DNA of 64,000 bases from Bacteroides nordii WAL 11050 = JCM 12987 (GCA_000613465.1 BAJA01000008.1:118307-182306); one strand, 5' to 3'. Shown: positions 45,209 to 56,648, counted from the stretch's first letter. Translations and numbers: made by a program. Notes: generated by a model not told the origin, from the sequence alone.

Positions 45209-48200
45209 ATGAGTTTTATCAAACGTATTTATCTATTTATATTATTCTCTGCAATAGGAATAATGACACTTTCTGCTAATGATAACGGAAGCATCAAGTT
45301 TTCTCATATATCACTTAACAATGGATTGTCGCAAAGCACCGTCTTCTCTATTGCACAAGATAAAAGAGGAAATATGTGGTTTGCCACTTATGATGGAGTA
45401 AACAAATTCGATGGATATGATTTTACTATTTATCAGCATGACGCTTCTGATCCACACAGTATAGCCAATGATATAGCCCGTACTGTTATGACCGATAGTC
45501 AGGGACGCATATGGATAGGTACGCGAGACGGACTTTCATGGTACAATGAAGAAAAAGATTTATTCAGAAATTTCTTCTATAAGAAAAACGGAAAGAATAC
45601 ACAAGTAAACGGCATTGCGGAAATCAATCCGGAACAACTCCTCATCAGTTCGCAGGAAGGACTATTGCTATTTAACGTTAAAGACACCTGCTTCATAGAT
45701 AATAAGCTGAGCACAGAGATGCATCAGCTGAAAGCCTCCACCATCAGCAGGCAAGGAGAAAATATATATATTGGTACAAACAATGGATTATTTGAGTATT
45801 CCATTGGTACAGGACGCTTAAGTACGGTAACCAATGCACTGGATAATAAGCAAATACAAGCTGTCTTGTTACAATCCCCTACCCGTTTATGGGTGGCAAC
45901 CGAAGGCGCCGGGCTCTATTTGTTGAATCCCAAAACAGGAGAAGTAAAAAACTACCGCCATTCACCCGGAACGCCACAATGCATCAGTTCCAATTTTATC
46001 CGTTCACTTGCACTGGATTCACAAAACAGATTATGGATCGGTACATTCAATGACCTGAACATCTATCATGAAGGGCATGATTCTTTTGTGTCTTTCAGCA
46101 GTAACCCGGTAGAAGACGGTAGTTTGTCACAAAGTTCCGTACGTAGCATTTTTATGGACTCGCAAGGAGGTATGTGGCTAGGTACCTACTTCGGAGGACT
46201 CAATTATTATCACCCCCTAAAGAATCGCTTCCGTAACATCACACGAATTCCTTATCAGAATTCGCTGAACGATAATGTAGTAAGCTGCATAATTGAAGAC
46301 AACGAACGCAATCTATGGATAGGAACCAATGACGGAGGACTTAACCTATACAACCCTAAAACAAAGCGTTTCTCTTACTACACTCTGCAAGAAGGTAATA
46401 AAGAAGGCATTGGTTCTAATAACGTAAAAGCAGTATATGTAGACGAGAAACAAGGGCGTGTATACATTGGTACACATGCCGGAGGACTAAGTGTGCTCCA
46501 ACGTAATACAGGGCGCATCGAGCATTTCAATATGCAAAACAGCGAGTTGCTGGATGACAACGTATACGCTATATTACCGGATGGAGAACAGAATCTCTGG
46601 TTAGGGACCCTCCAGGCACTCATACGATTTAATCCGGAAAAACGTTCGTTTACCGTCATTGATAAAGAAAAAAACGGAAACGAAATTCCCAACCGCCGCA
46701 TTACTACTCTTTTCCGCGACTCCCGACAACGTATTTGGGTAGGAGGTGAAGAAGGACTATGCATTTATAAAGTAGAAAACGGAGAAGTAGAATCCCTTCA
46801 CCTCATTGAACCAACCTCTTCGTTGGCAGGAGCATTTATCAACTGCGTGTATGAAACACAAAATGATGTGTTCTGGATAGGAACACGTGAAGGAGTATAC
46901 AGCTATAATGAAAAGAAAAATACAATAAAGCATTATACAACAGCCAACGGACTCCCCAATAATGTGCTCTATGGGATATTGGAGGACTCCTTCGGACGTC
47001 TGTGGATGAGCACTAACCGAGGATTGACTTGTTTCAATCCAGAAACAGAAAAATTCCGCAATTTCACGCAGACAGACGGAATACAAAGTAATCAGTTTAA
47101 CTCGTCTTCTTATTGCCGTACTTCGACCGGACAGATGTACTTTGGAGGGATTGCCGGAATCACGACTTTCCGGCCGGAATTGCTGATAGACAATCCATAT
47201 ACTCCTCCGGTGGTTATTACAGGACTTCGCTTGTTCAATAAAATAGTGCGCCCGGATGATGAAACGGAAATACTGACACGCAACATCGCAGATACAGAAA
47301 GCATAACATTGAGTTCTCACCAGTCGGCTTTTTCACTGGATTTTGTAGTATCCAATTATATTTCGGGGCAACACAATACATTTGCCTACAAATTGGAAGG
47401 ATATGATAAAGAATGGTATTACCTGACCGACAAACAACCTGTGTCCTATTCCAATCTGCCTCAAGGAACATACAACTTTCTCGTAAAGGCGGCTAATAGT
47501 GATGGAAAATGGAACGAAACGCCAACTCAGCTTGAAATCGTGGTACTTCCTATATGGTATAAAACGTGGTGGGCTATTCTTTTATTTGTTGCTACATTCA
47601 CCGGATTCATTACGTTTGTATTCCGCTTCTTCCTGATGCGCAAAAGTATGGAAGCCAAATTGGTCATGGAACGAATGGACAAAGAGCATCAGGAGGAAAT
47701 TAATCAGATGAAGATGCGCTTCTTTATCAATATATCTCATGAATTGCGTACTCCACTAACGTTAATAATGGCACCACTGCAAGAAATCATCAGTCGCATT
47801 AGTGACCGATGGACGCGTAACCAGTTAGATTATATACAGCGTAATGCCAACCGCCTGCTCTATCTGGTAAATCAATTAATGGATTACCGTAGAGCAGAAT
47901 TGGGAGTGTTTGAGCTGAAAGCAAGAATGGGAAATGCACACCAACTAATAGAAGATAACTTCTTATTCTACGATAAGCTGGCTAAACAGAAAAAGATTCA
48001 TTATACTTTGCATTCGGAAGTAGAAGAAAAAGAAATGCTCTTCGATACAAACTATCTTGAACTGATTGTAAATAATCTGCTTTCAAACGCCTTCAAATAC
48101 ACGCAGGAAGGACAAAGTATTACAGTAACACTGAAAAAGGAAAACGACTTTCTGTTATTGCAGGTTAGCGATACGGGAATAGGTATTCCTATCAATAAAC

Positions 48201-49261
48201 AAGCTAAAATATTTGAGCGCTTCTATCAAATAGAAAGCGAACATATGGGGAGTGGTATCGGTCTTTCACTGGTACAAAGGCTGGTAGAACTACATCATGG
48301 GCATATAGAGCTGGAAAGTGAAGAAGGTAAAGGAAGTACATTCTCTGTTTACCTGCCACAGGATCCGGCAATATACAATCCGGCAGAATTAGCTTCAGAT
48401 ATGGAGGAAGAAGTCAAAGTGCACACTACCAATCCGAAAGATATGTACTTCATTGATACGGCAACCGTAGAAAAAGAAGTGGTGGAAACGGGTGACAAGA
48501 AACGAGGAACAATCTTAATTGTAGAAGATAATAAAGAAATCCTTCACTATCTGAATCAAGGGTTATCCGAACTGTTCAATACAATTGGAGCATATAATGG
48601 CGAAGAAGCTTTGGAAATACTGAAAGAAAAAGATGTAGACGTAGTAGTGACAGATGTTATGATGCCGGTAATGGATGGTATTAAACTGTGCAAAAGCATC
48701 AAACAAAATATACGAACCTGCCACATACCTGTAATCATACTATCAGCAAAAAGTGAAGTAAAAGATCAAATGGAAGGATTGCAGGTAGGTGCAGATGACT
48801 ATATTCCGAAACCATTCTCACTGAGCATTGTGATGACAAAAATTCAGAATATGTTACGTACGCGACATAGAATGCTGGAACGTTATTCCAAATCATTGGA
48901 AGTAGAACCGGAAAAAATAACATTCAATGCTATGGATGAAGCATTGCTAAAACGTGCTGTGGCTATTGTAGAGAAGAATATGGATAACATTGAATTCTCT
49001 ACCGATGAGTTTGCACGCGAAATGAATATGAGCCGTTCTAATTTACATCTGAAATTAAAAGCAATTACCGGAGAATCTACTATCGACTTCATACGGAAAA
49101 TCCGTTTCAATGAAGCATGTAAACTATTAAAGGACGGAAGATATACAGTATCTGAAGTAAGCAGCATGGTAGGCTTTAATACCCCCTCCTATTTTGCTAC
49201 AAGCTTCAAGAAATATTTCGGATGTTTGCCTACAGAATACATAAAGAAAAGAAAAGGATAA
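45209..49261 (+). CDS. hybrid two-component system regulator of the heparin/HS PUL
   Basis: A 1350-aa HTCS with the same plan as the protein at 1232: signal peptide, Reg_prop repeats (about 35-690, many WIGT/LWIGT words), Y_Y_Y (about 690-775), one membrane helix (about 783-808), HisKA with H844 in NISHELRTPL, HATPase (DTGIGIP, GSGIGLSLV), receiver with D1149 in VTDVMMPVMDG and C-terminal AraC HTH (about 1250-1345). It resembles BT4663, which senses heparin-derived oligosaccharides, by position next to a PL12/GH88/SusCD locus. Both susC promoters carry the same operator block, so it probably controls both. All catalytic residues are intact. Confidence 0.94.
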   Translation: MSFIKRIYLFILFSAIGIMTLSANDNGSIKFSHISLNNGLSQSTVFSIAQDKRGNMWFATYDGVNKFDGYDFTIYQHDASDPHSIANDIARTVMTDSQGRIWIGTRDGLSWYNEEKDLFRNFFYKKNGKNTQVNGIAEINPEQLLISSQEGLLLFNVKDTCFIDNKLSTEMHQLKASTISRQGENIYIGTNNGLFEYSIGTGRLSTVTNALDNKQIQAVLLQSPTRLWVATEGAGLYLLNPKTGEVKNYRHSPGTPQCISSNFIRSLALDSQNRLWIGTFNDLNIYHEGHDSFVSFSSNPVEDGSLSQSSVRSIFMDSQGGMWLGTYFGGLNYYHPLKNRFRNITRIPYQNSLNDNVVSCIIEDNERNLWIGTNDGGLNLYNPKTKRFSYYTLQEGNKEGIGSNNVKAVYVDEKQGRVYIGTHAGGLSVLQRNTGRIEHFNMQNSELLDDNVYAILPDGEQNLWLGTLQALIRFNPEKRSFTVIDKEKNGNEIPNRRITTLFRDSRQRIWVGGEEGLCIYKVENGEVESLHLIEPTSSLAGAFINCVYETQNDVFWIGTREGVYSYNEKKNTIKHYTTANGLPNNVLYGILEDSFGRLWMSTNRGLTCFNPETEKFRNFTQTDGIQSNQFNSSSYCRTSTGQMYFGGIAGITTFRPELLIDNPYTPPVVITGLRLFNKIVRPDDETEILTRNIADTESITLSSHQSAFSLDFVVSNYISGQHNTFAYKLEGYDKEWYYLTDKQPVSYSNLPQGTYNFLVKAANSDGKWNETPTQLEIVVLPIWYKTWWAILLFVATFTGFITFVFRFFLMRKSMEAKLVMERMDKEHQEEINQMKMRFFINISHELRTPLTLIMAPLQEIISRISDRWTRNQLDYIQRNANRLLYLVNQLMDYRRAELGVFELKARMGNAHQLIEDNFLFYDKLAKQKKIHYTLHSEVEEKEMLFDTNYLELIVNNLLSNAFKYTQEGQSITVTLKKENDFLLLQVSDTGIGIPINKQAKIFERFYQIESEHMGSGIGLSLVQRLVELHHGHIELESEEGKGSTFSVYLPQDPAIYNPAELASDMEEEVKVHTTNPKDMYFIDTATVEKEVVETGDKKRGTILIVEDNKEILHYLNQGLSELFNTIGAYNGEEALEILKEKDVDVVVTDVMMPVMDGIKLCKSIKQNIRTCHIPVIILSAKSEVKDQMEGLQVGADDYIPKPFSLSIVMTKIQNMLRTRHRMLERYSKSLEVEPEKITFNAMDEALLKRAVAIVEKNMDNIEFSTDEFAREMNMSRSNLHLKLKAITGESTIDFIRKIRFNEACKLLKDGRYTVSEVSSMVGFNTPSYFATSFKKYFGCLPTEYIKKRKG

Positions 49262-49349
49262 TATTTATACTTCGTACCATATACTACATAATGACACTTC
49301 TTACCCCCTTCCAAAGGGGGTAATTCGACAAGACTAATATTTCACTGCA

Positions 49350-49431
49350 CAAAACTAAAAGAAAAAAAGTCGTTTTTAAATAAAGCTGCTACAACCTGAA
49401 TTATTCGGGAGTATGCGTTAATATACCTTTG
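49350..49431 (+). promoter_or_regulatory. HTCS operator and promoter of the second susCD operon
   Basis: A block at 49350-49384 (starts CAAAACTAAAAGA, ends TTTTTAAATAAA) is identical at 28 of 35 positions with 39899-39933. A gap of exactly 39 nt leads to TACCTTTG at 49424-49431. The AT-rich right half (TTTTTAAATAAA) is fully conserved. Confidence 0.75.
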
Positions 49432-49478
49432 CTACATAATAAAATTACATGTAGAATCTTTATTAACAAATTACCTGA

Positions 49479-49625
49479 ATGAAACATCTTTTTCTTTTAT
49501 CTAATGAACAATCTTCCGACATGAAAATGTTGGAAGCAACCTATCTTTCAGCTATTACTAACACGTTCAGCAGTCAAACACCAATACCTGTGGAACACAT
49601 GTTAGACCTTAACTATCATTTTTAA
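49479..49625 (+). CDS. short leader ORF before the glycan-binding protein
   Basis: A 48-codon frame starting MKHLFLLSNEQSSDM in the 5' leader of the operon, ending 25 bp before the next start. It is downstream of the probable promoter and would be transcribed. No motif. It may be a leader peptide or chance; I see no second copy in front of susC 1. Confidence 0.3.
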   Translation: MKHLFLLSNEQSSDMKMLEATYLSAITNTFSSQTPIPVEHMLDLNYHF

Positions 49626-49650
49626 ACTAACTAAAAACGATCTAAAAACA

Positions 49651-51786
49651 ATGAACTTTAAAAAGCTAACCTCAGGTTTCTTAGCAATCCTGACTGTTAC
49701 GTCACTGATTCTGACCGGGACTTCTTGCTCGGACACAGAAACTACAGATTCGACTCCTTTTGCAATTTATTATTCGGGAATGACTGATATCGGCCCTTCA
49801 ATGAATGCAAAAATAAGCGCCCCGACCTATATTGGTGCGACTCCGGCAGACTTTACAATTACTAAAATTATTCTTGAAAATGAAAGTGTAAACTCCGAAA
49901 GCTTCGTTATTGATGCTACAACCGGAGAAATAGAAATCAAGAATAGCGATAATCTGGCTGTCGGACTGTATCATCTTTCTATCTCCTGTGTATCCAACGG
50001 AAAGACATATCACTTTACAGATGCCGTATCTATCAATATGATGCGTCCTGTCCCGGAAGGTATCACAGTAGAGCCCAACCTGTTGACAATTGACTATGCT
50101 GACGTGAAGACTTCAGATGCCAAAGCACAAGTAAAAACGGAAGGTGAACATGTATCTATCAGCAAATACTCCATTGCAGAAAGTGGTTTCAAAGACTACT
50201 TCACTATTAACGCAAATGGTGAAGTCAGCATTAATAAGAACTATGAAGGCGATATTCTACCGGGCATCTATAAAGTAGCGTTAAAGCTACAGACAGAAGC
50301 CGGAGAAGGTATTTTTGCAGATGCTGTGACCTTTAACATCACTTCTAAACCATTAGCTCTGACCTATACTCCCAATAAAGGTAAAATGGAAGAAGCTACC
50401 GAAGGCCCTACTTCATACACCACCAATGTACCTACACTAAAAGGTTCATTGGAAGGCGTTGTTTATCGCATTGCCAATATAACTCCTGCCACTGATAAGA
50501 TTAAAATTGATGCTTCAACAGGTGTCATTTCTGTAGCAGAAGGACATGGTTTCAAAGCAGACGAAACCTATGTTATAGATGTAAATGTAAAAAACATCTA
50601 TAATACAACAGAAGAAGCAGATAAAGTATTCGAAGGTGTATTCACATTGGAAGTAGTTGGTTTTATTGCTCCGATTGAAAACTTTACCTATGAGAATGTA
50701 ACAAAAACACAGGCAACCCCATTCACCATTGCACATACAGACGCATTCAAAGGTGACGAAGTAACCTTTGAATTAGGTGAACTGGCTGCTGAACTTCAGG
50801 GACAACTGAATATCGATGCGACAACAGGTACCATCACTGCAAAGAAAGGTAATACGATTCCTGTAGGTACCCATACAGTAGCTGTAAAAGCCAAAAACGT
50901 AAAAGGGGAACAGACCACTACCTTTACACTCGTTATTGAAAAGAATAAGAACTTCTTTACTACCATTACCTATGGTAATAATCTGGGATTACCCGAAGGC
51001 AATGCTTTCCAATACAGGTTCAACTCTGCCGAAGAGTTGGCTAAAACTGTCATCCCCGCACCGAAAACAGATATTCCGGAAGGTGTTACAGTAACTTGGA
51101 AAGTACAGAACAAACTCAACATGAGTAATGGTAAAGTAGGTAAAGACGGTGCATTGAATCTGGCAAATATTACATGGAAAGATGCAACGTGTGGCATGAT
51201 TATGGTGACAGCTACAGCCGGTGAAGGTGACGAAGCCGTATCAGTAAGTGTACCTGTATTCTTCCATTTTGCAGCACCAGTAAAAGATGTAACTATCAAT
51301 TATACTCCATTCGTACTTCAGGTAAACCCCAAAACAGGAGGACGCTCTGCAGCTCCGACTGTTACAGGAGCAGATAAAAGTAAAGTATTGATGGATTATC
51401 GACGTGACTTTAGTTATTACAACATCAACGGAAGCGAAAGTCACATCAGCGGAATGATGAAAAATGACGGTAAAACGGATGACTTCTTCATGAATCAGGT
51501 ATGGCGTAACTTCTACACCGCAATCGGAGTAAAACCAAACTACGGTGCACGCAAACCAATGTCATATTATGATAACGCAGGTTCGGAAACGACCACACTT
51601 GCATATATAGACCCTGCAGACAAATCAGTAGTTATCAATCCGGGTAAATGGATGGGCGAAGATAAAGTGTATGCCAATGGTGTCATGAGCGGACAAATTA
51701 CATTTGTAACCGATGGAGCCAGTGCAGGCTTAGGTAACGGTAATAAGATTTTTCCGATTCTTGTTTGGTTTGATGAGAAATTTTAA
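49651..51786 (+). CDS. surface glycan-binding lipoprotein (DUF4958, BT4661-like)
   Basis: A 711-aa exported lipoprotein; lipobox near C27 (LTGTSCSDTE). Repeated beta-sandwich, cadherin-like modules run through it (repeated IDATTGEI / IDASTGVI / IDATTGTI near 90, 290 and 385). The C-terminal region (about 430-711) is the DUF4958 carbohydrate-binding domain. It corresponds in position and type to BT4661, which binds heparin/HS at the cell surface. It lies 22 bp ahead of susC 2 in the same operon. Binding of this sequence to heparin is inferred. Confidence 0.85.
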   Translation: MNFKKLTSGFLAILTVTSLILTGTSCSDTETTDSTPFAIYYSGMTDIGPSMNAKISAPTYIGATPADFTITKIILENESVNSESFVIDATTGEIEIKNSDNLAVGLYHLSISCVSNGKTYHFTDAVSINMMRPVPEGITVEPNLLTIDYADVKTSDAKAQVKTEGEHVSISKYSIAESGFKDYFTINANGEVSINKNYEGDILPGIYKVALKLQTEAGEGIFADAVTFNITSKPLALTYTPNKGKMEEATEGPTSYTTNVPTLKGSLEGVVYRIANITPATDKIKIDASTGVISVAEGHGFKADETYVIDVNVKNIYNTTEEADKVFEGVFTLEVVGFIAPIENFTYENVTKTQATPFTIAHTDAFKGDEVTFELGELAAELQGQLNIDATTGTITAKKGNTIPVGTHTVAVKAKNVKGEQTTTFTLVIEKNKNFFTTITYGNNLGLPEGNAFQYRFNSAEELAKTVIPAPKTDIPEGVTVTWKVQNKLNMSNGKVGKDGALNLANITWKDATCGMIMVTATAGEGDEAVSVSVPVFFHFAAPVKDVTINYTPFVLQVNPKTGGRSAAPTVTGADKSKVLMDYRRDFSYYNINGSESHISGMMKNDGKTDDFFMNQVWRNFYTAIGVKPNYGARKPMSYYDNAGSETTTLAYIDPADKSVVINPGKWMGEDKVYANGVMSGQITFVTDGASAGLGNGNKIFPILVWFDEKF

Positions 51787-51808
51787 TCTATATCTTATAT
51801 TATAAATA

Positions 51809-54800
51809 ATGAGTAATTCAATGATAAATAAAGCTATGAGCCAAAGAGGGTGGATGACCCTCTTAGCTCTGATTATGTCAATCAGCTTATATGCCCAGAA
51901 TACAATTAAGGGAGTAATAGTTGACGAAACAGATTTCCCACTGATCGGAGCAACCGTAATGGTGAAAGGAACTTCCAATGGAGGAGTAACCGATCTGGAT
52001 GGAAAATTTACAATTACCGCCAAAAAGGGAGATGTATTGTCAGTTTCTTATATTGGTTATAAGCCACAGGAAATAAAAATACAGGATCAGAAAACACTGA
52101 ATATCAAAATGGTTCCAGACAATGCAATGCTGGATGAAGTGGTTGTAGTAGGTTATGGTTCAATGAAGCGTTCGGACCTGACCGGATCAGTATCATCGGT
52201 ATCTGCCAAAAATGTTGAAGGTTTCAAGACCGGTTCGGTAATGGAAGCTTTAGGAGGACAGGTAGCCGGTGTACAAATCACACAAACAGACGGTACTCCC
52301 GGTTCTGGTTTTGATATCAAAGTACGCGGTATCGGCACAATGACAGGAGATGCTTCTCCACTGTACATTGTAGATGGTTTCCAGGTAGACAATATTAATT
52401 ATCTCGCTAACTCGGATATTGAATCAATTGAAGTATTGAAAGATGCTTCCTCAGCTGCCATCTATGGAGCACGCGCAGCCAATGGTGTTGTAATGGTAAC
52501 TACAAAATCAGGAAAAACCGGCCGTCCTGTAGTAAGTTATAACGGTTCTACAAGTTACCGTAAGATCTCCAAGATGCTGGATTTGCTGGATCCGTACGAA
52601 TTTGTAAAATTACAGATGGAAGTTAATCCCAGTAAATATGCAAATACGTATTATAGAACCGGTGAAGATGACAATGGTGTTCCTTACAGATATCAGTCTA
52701 TGAATGATTATATCGGTGTACAAGGTGTAGACTGGCAAAGTGAGACATTCCGCCCGACCTGGTCACAAGATCATAACCTGTCTGTAATGGGTGGTAATGA
52801 CAATACGAAGTATACACTTTCATTCTCCCGTTACAATGAAAATGGTATATTCAACAATAGTGGATTTGATAAAACATCCGGTAAATTCCGTGTGAATCAG
52901 AAAGTAACTAAAAACGTATCTTTTGATGCTACCATCAACTATTCAAATACAAACAAGAAGGGTGCAGGCACATCCGGAGATTCCGGTCGTTTCAATATGT
53001 TAGCTCAAATTCTGAGTGCCCGTCCAACCGGTGGTCTTGCATTAACGAATGAAGAACTGTTGGCAGCTGCTATCGACCCATTGGAGTTGGAAAGTAGTGA
53101 AAGCCTCGCACAGGTAAATCCTATTATGCAGACCCAATCTGTTACGAATACAAAACGTTCTGAAATGTGGTCGGGTAACCTGTCTGTAACCTGGGAAATT
53201 ATAAAAGGGTTAACATTCAAAACAGCCGGAACTTACAATACGACCAATACCCGTACGAACATTTTCTATAAGAATGGTTCGAAAGAAGCCTACCGTAACG
53301 GACAGAAACCTTATGGTCAGACTCAAATGGGACGTGACCTCCGTTGGACGAACTATAACAACCTTACCTGGAAACAGAAAATCAAAAAGCATTCTTATGA
53401 CGTGATGTTAGGACAGGAAATCTCATTCAAAAGCTCTGAATACCTATTAGGACAGGCAAAAGACTTCCCTTTTGACAACATGGGTAATGACAACTTAGGT
53501 ATCGGTGCAACGCCAAGTAAAGTAGCTACTTCATACAGCGACAAAACATTAGTATCATTTTTTGCCCGTGGTAACTATAGTTACAACAATCGTTATTTGT
53601 TGACTGCCACTGTACGTGCTGACGGTTCTACAGTATTCTCTAAAAAGCATAAATGGGGATATTTTCCCTCATTCTCTGCTGCATGGAGGGTGTCTGAAGA
53701 AAACTTCATGAAGAATCTGGAATTCATTTCAAATGCTAAAGTACGTTTTGGTTGGGGAACAGTAGGTAATGACCGCATATCCAACTACTTATCTATGGAC
53801 TTATACGAACAGAGCAAATATGGTGTAGGCGGAAGTACAGTTACTGTATTAACTCCGAAACAACTGAAAAATGAAAATCTGAAATGGGAAGGTTCTACCA
53901 CCATTAACTTAGGTTTTGACCTGGGCTTCTTTGACAATAGGCTGAACCTGACAGCTGATTTCTTTATCAAAAACACGAAAGATTTATTGCTGGCACAGAG
54001 TCTGGCACATGTCACCGGATTCTCTTCTCAATACCAAAACATTGGTAAGATTCAGAATCGTGGTATCGAACTTAGCCTGAACAGTACAAACATCCAGAAT
54101 CGTAACTTTACCTGGCAAACAGATTTCAACATTTCATTCATTCGCAACGAATTGAAATCACTCCAGTCAGGAGTACAGTCTATGTATTCCCGTTCAGGTT
54201 CAGCTCTGACTTTACAGACTATGATTACGTAGCTACCGTAGGTTCTTCTCTGGGATTAATTTATGGATATGAATTTGATGGTGTATATCAAAGCTCCGAC
54301 TTTATTACTACTCCGAACGGTTCGCAGCAACTAAAACCGGGTGTAACACGTAATGATCGCTATACTACCGGTCCTTTGGCTCCGGGGGTTGTGAAATATA
54401 AAGATCAGGATGGTGACGGTGTAATCACCACTAACGACCGTACGGTAATTGGTAATGCTATTCCCAAATGGTATGGTGGTTTCACTAATACATTTAACTA
54501 TAAGGGCATCGATCTGAGTGTCATGTTCCAATTCAATTATGGTAACGATGTATACAATGCAACCCGCCTTTATGCCACCCAGACTCAGAACGAACGTACC
54601 AATCAGCTGGCAGAGGTTGCAGACCGCTGGACTCCGACCAATGCATCCAACAGAGTACCTTCGGCCAAAGGATACGTAAAAAATGAACTATATTCACGTT
54701 TCATTGAAGACGGTTCATTCCTGCGTTTGAAGAACGTGACACTGGGTTACACACTTCCTGTCAACTGGACAAAGAAAGCATATATTTCTAAATTACGCGT

Positions 54801-54957
54801 ATATGCTTCAGGCCAGAACCTCTTCTGTATTTCGGGTTATAGCGGCTATGACCCTGAGGTAAGTACAGCAAGCAGCAGCCCGATGACTCCCGGACTTGAC
54901 TGGGGTGCATATCCAAAGAGTAGAGTAATTACATTCGGACTTGATATTCAATTCTAA
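51809..54957 (+). pseudogene. SusC-like transporter, PUL pair 2, frameshifted
   Basis: An outer-membrane importer of about 1049 aa. The N-terminal regulatory domain, the plug (VVVGYGSMKRSDLTGSVSSV) and the barrel are normal to about residue 800. A deletion near 54207-54210 (GCTCTGACTTT) sends the frame to a stop at 54232, while the other frame continues through the missing part to VITFGLDIQF at 54957. One added base restores the length. It is essential for the PUL as usually arranged and sits between intact surface-binding and SusD genes, so a sequence error is likely; if real, pair 1 would be the only complete transporter. Confidence 0.85.
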
Positions 54958-54961
54958 TCAA

Positions 54962-56623
54962 ATGACAACAATGAAAAAGATATCCTATTATATATTCGCG
55001 GCATTAATGTGTGCCACTTCCCTCTCCTCTTGCTCAGACATGCTTGAGGAAGAGTCAGCTGTAGAAGTTGATAAATCGAAGTACATGAACAATGCTTCAG
55101 AAGCAGAAACCGTGTTATTAGGTGTTTATCGTAATATGGTGACTGATGCACTGTACAGCTATAATCTATCTATACTGTTCAATATCACCAATGACATTGC
55201 ACAATGTGAAGGTAACTCGACAAATGCATTCCGTGAAATCCCGGCCAATGCCTTCACCACAAGTAACTCCAGTGTTCAGTCTACCTGGTCTACATTGTAC
55301 AACTCCATCTACAATGCCAATGATTTTATTGAAACACTGGAGAGTAAAGTAGGTAACTACACAGAAGGTGACAAGAAGCTGGCAAACATCTATATGGCAG
55401 AAGCAAGAGCTTTGCGTGGTTTATATTACTTCGAATTAGTTCGCTGGTATGGTAATATCGCACTCATGAAAAACACCCAGATGTCCAATCAGCATCCGTC
55501 TACTTTTGTACAGGCAGATCCGGCTGAGGTATACCGTTTTATTGAAGATGATCTGAAATTTGCAGCAGATAACCTGCCATATTCAACCGAGGACGATGTA
55601 CGCAAAGAGAGCAGCTTCCGCATGTCAAAAGGTGCTGCCTTAGGATTGTTGGCTAAAGTATATGCTACATGGGCAGGATACCCTGTACATGACACCTCTA
55701 AATGGGAACAGGCTGCACTGACTGCCCAGACACTTATTGAATCGAAAAAGCACAGCTTACTACAGAATTATGAACAACTATGGAAAAACACCTGCAACGG
55801 TGTGTGGGCCCCTGAAGAGAGCTTAATTGAAGTAAGTTTCTATGCCCCTACCGTAACAGGAACAAACAGCGAGGACCCTGTAGGACGTATCGGTAAGTGG
55901 AACGGCGTGATTGCAAACGAAATCCCAGGTGTACGCGGACGTAATGCTGGTAATGTGAAAGTTCTCTATACTTTCTACCGTGACTGGGAAAATAAAGAAA
56001 ACGATTTGCGTTGTAATCTCTCTATCGCCGATTATAAATATGTAGGTACTGTAAAAACTCCATATTCAACCAAAGGACCGGACGAAGACCAAAAGAACTG
56101 GCAACTTCTTACTCCGGCTAAGTGGGATACAGAAAAGTATGTAAGCAAAAGTAATGTACTGATCAATGGTGAACGTTCCAACATAAATTGGTACATTCTG
56201 CGCTACTCAGATGTATTATTATTGTATGCAGAAGCCTTGAACGAATGGAAAGAATCCCCCAATGACGATGCTTATAATGCGGTAAATATGGTACGCCGCC
56301 GCGGATTCGGACTTCCGGTAGACGCAGCAAATGAAATTGCAGACCTGCCTGCCGGACTCGATTATCAAGGTTTCCAGAAAGCCATCCGCAAAGAACGTGC
56401 ATACGAGCTTGCTTTTGAAGGACATCGCCGCCAAGATCTTGTACGCTGGGGAATCTATGCAGAAGCAATTGATGAAACAGATACAAAACTGAGAAGATGG
56501 TTCCCGAATGCAAATTACATAGCATACGATTTTACAAAGAAGGGTAAACACGAACTGTTTCCCATCCCGCAAAGAGACAAAGATCTTATGATACAGTTCA
56601 AACAAAACCCGGGTTGGAATTAA
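54962..56623 (+). CDS. SusD-like lipoprotein, PUL pair 2
   Basis: About 553 aa from ATG 54962; ATG 54971 (MKKISYYIFAALM) is also possible, and an earlier frame at 54941 overlaps susC. Lipobox LSSCSDML. The SusD fold is seen in ARALRGLYYFELVRWYGN and in the C-terminal RKERAYELAFEGHRRQDLVRW. It works with SusC 2 in oligosaccharide capture. A hairpin separates it from GH88. BT4659 is the expected counterpart. Confidence 0.92.
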   Translation: MTTMKKISYYIFAALMCATSLSSCSDMLEEESAVEVDKSKYMNNASEAETVLLGVYRNMVTDALYSYNLSILFNITNDIAQCEGNSTNAFREIPANAFTTSNSSVQSTWSTLYNSIYNANDFIETLESKVGNYTEGDKKLANIYMAEARALRGLYYFELVRWYGNIALMKNTQMSNQHPSTFVQADPAEVYRFIEDDLKFAADNLPYSTEDDVRKESSFRMSKGAALGLLAKVYATWAGYPVHDTSKWEQAALTAQTLIESKKHSLLQNYEQLWKNTCNGVWAPEESLIEVSFYAPTVTGTNSEDPVGRIGKWNGVIANEIPGVRGRNAGNVKVLYTFYRDWENKENDLRCNLSIADYKYVGTVKTPYSTKGPDEDQKNWQLLTPAKWDTEKYVSKSNVLINGERSNINWYILRYSDVLLLYAEALNEWKESPNDDAYNAVNMVRRRGFGLPVDAANEIADLPAGLDYQGFQKAIRKERAYELAFEGHRRQDLVRWGIYAEAIDETDTKLRRWFPNANYIAYDFTKKGKHELFPIPQRDKDLMIQFKQNPGWN

Positions 56624-56648
56624 TTCTGGATTTCTATAAAAACAAAGC

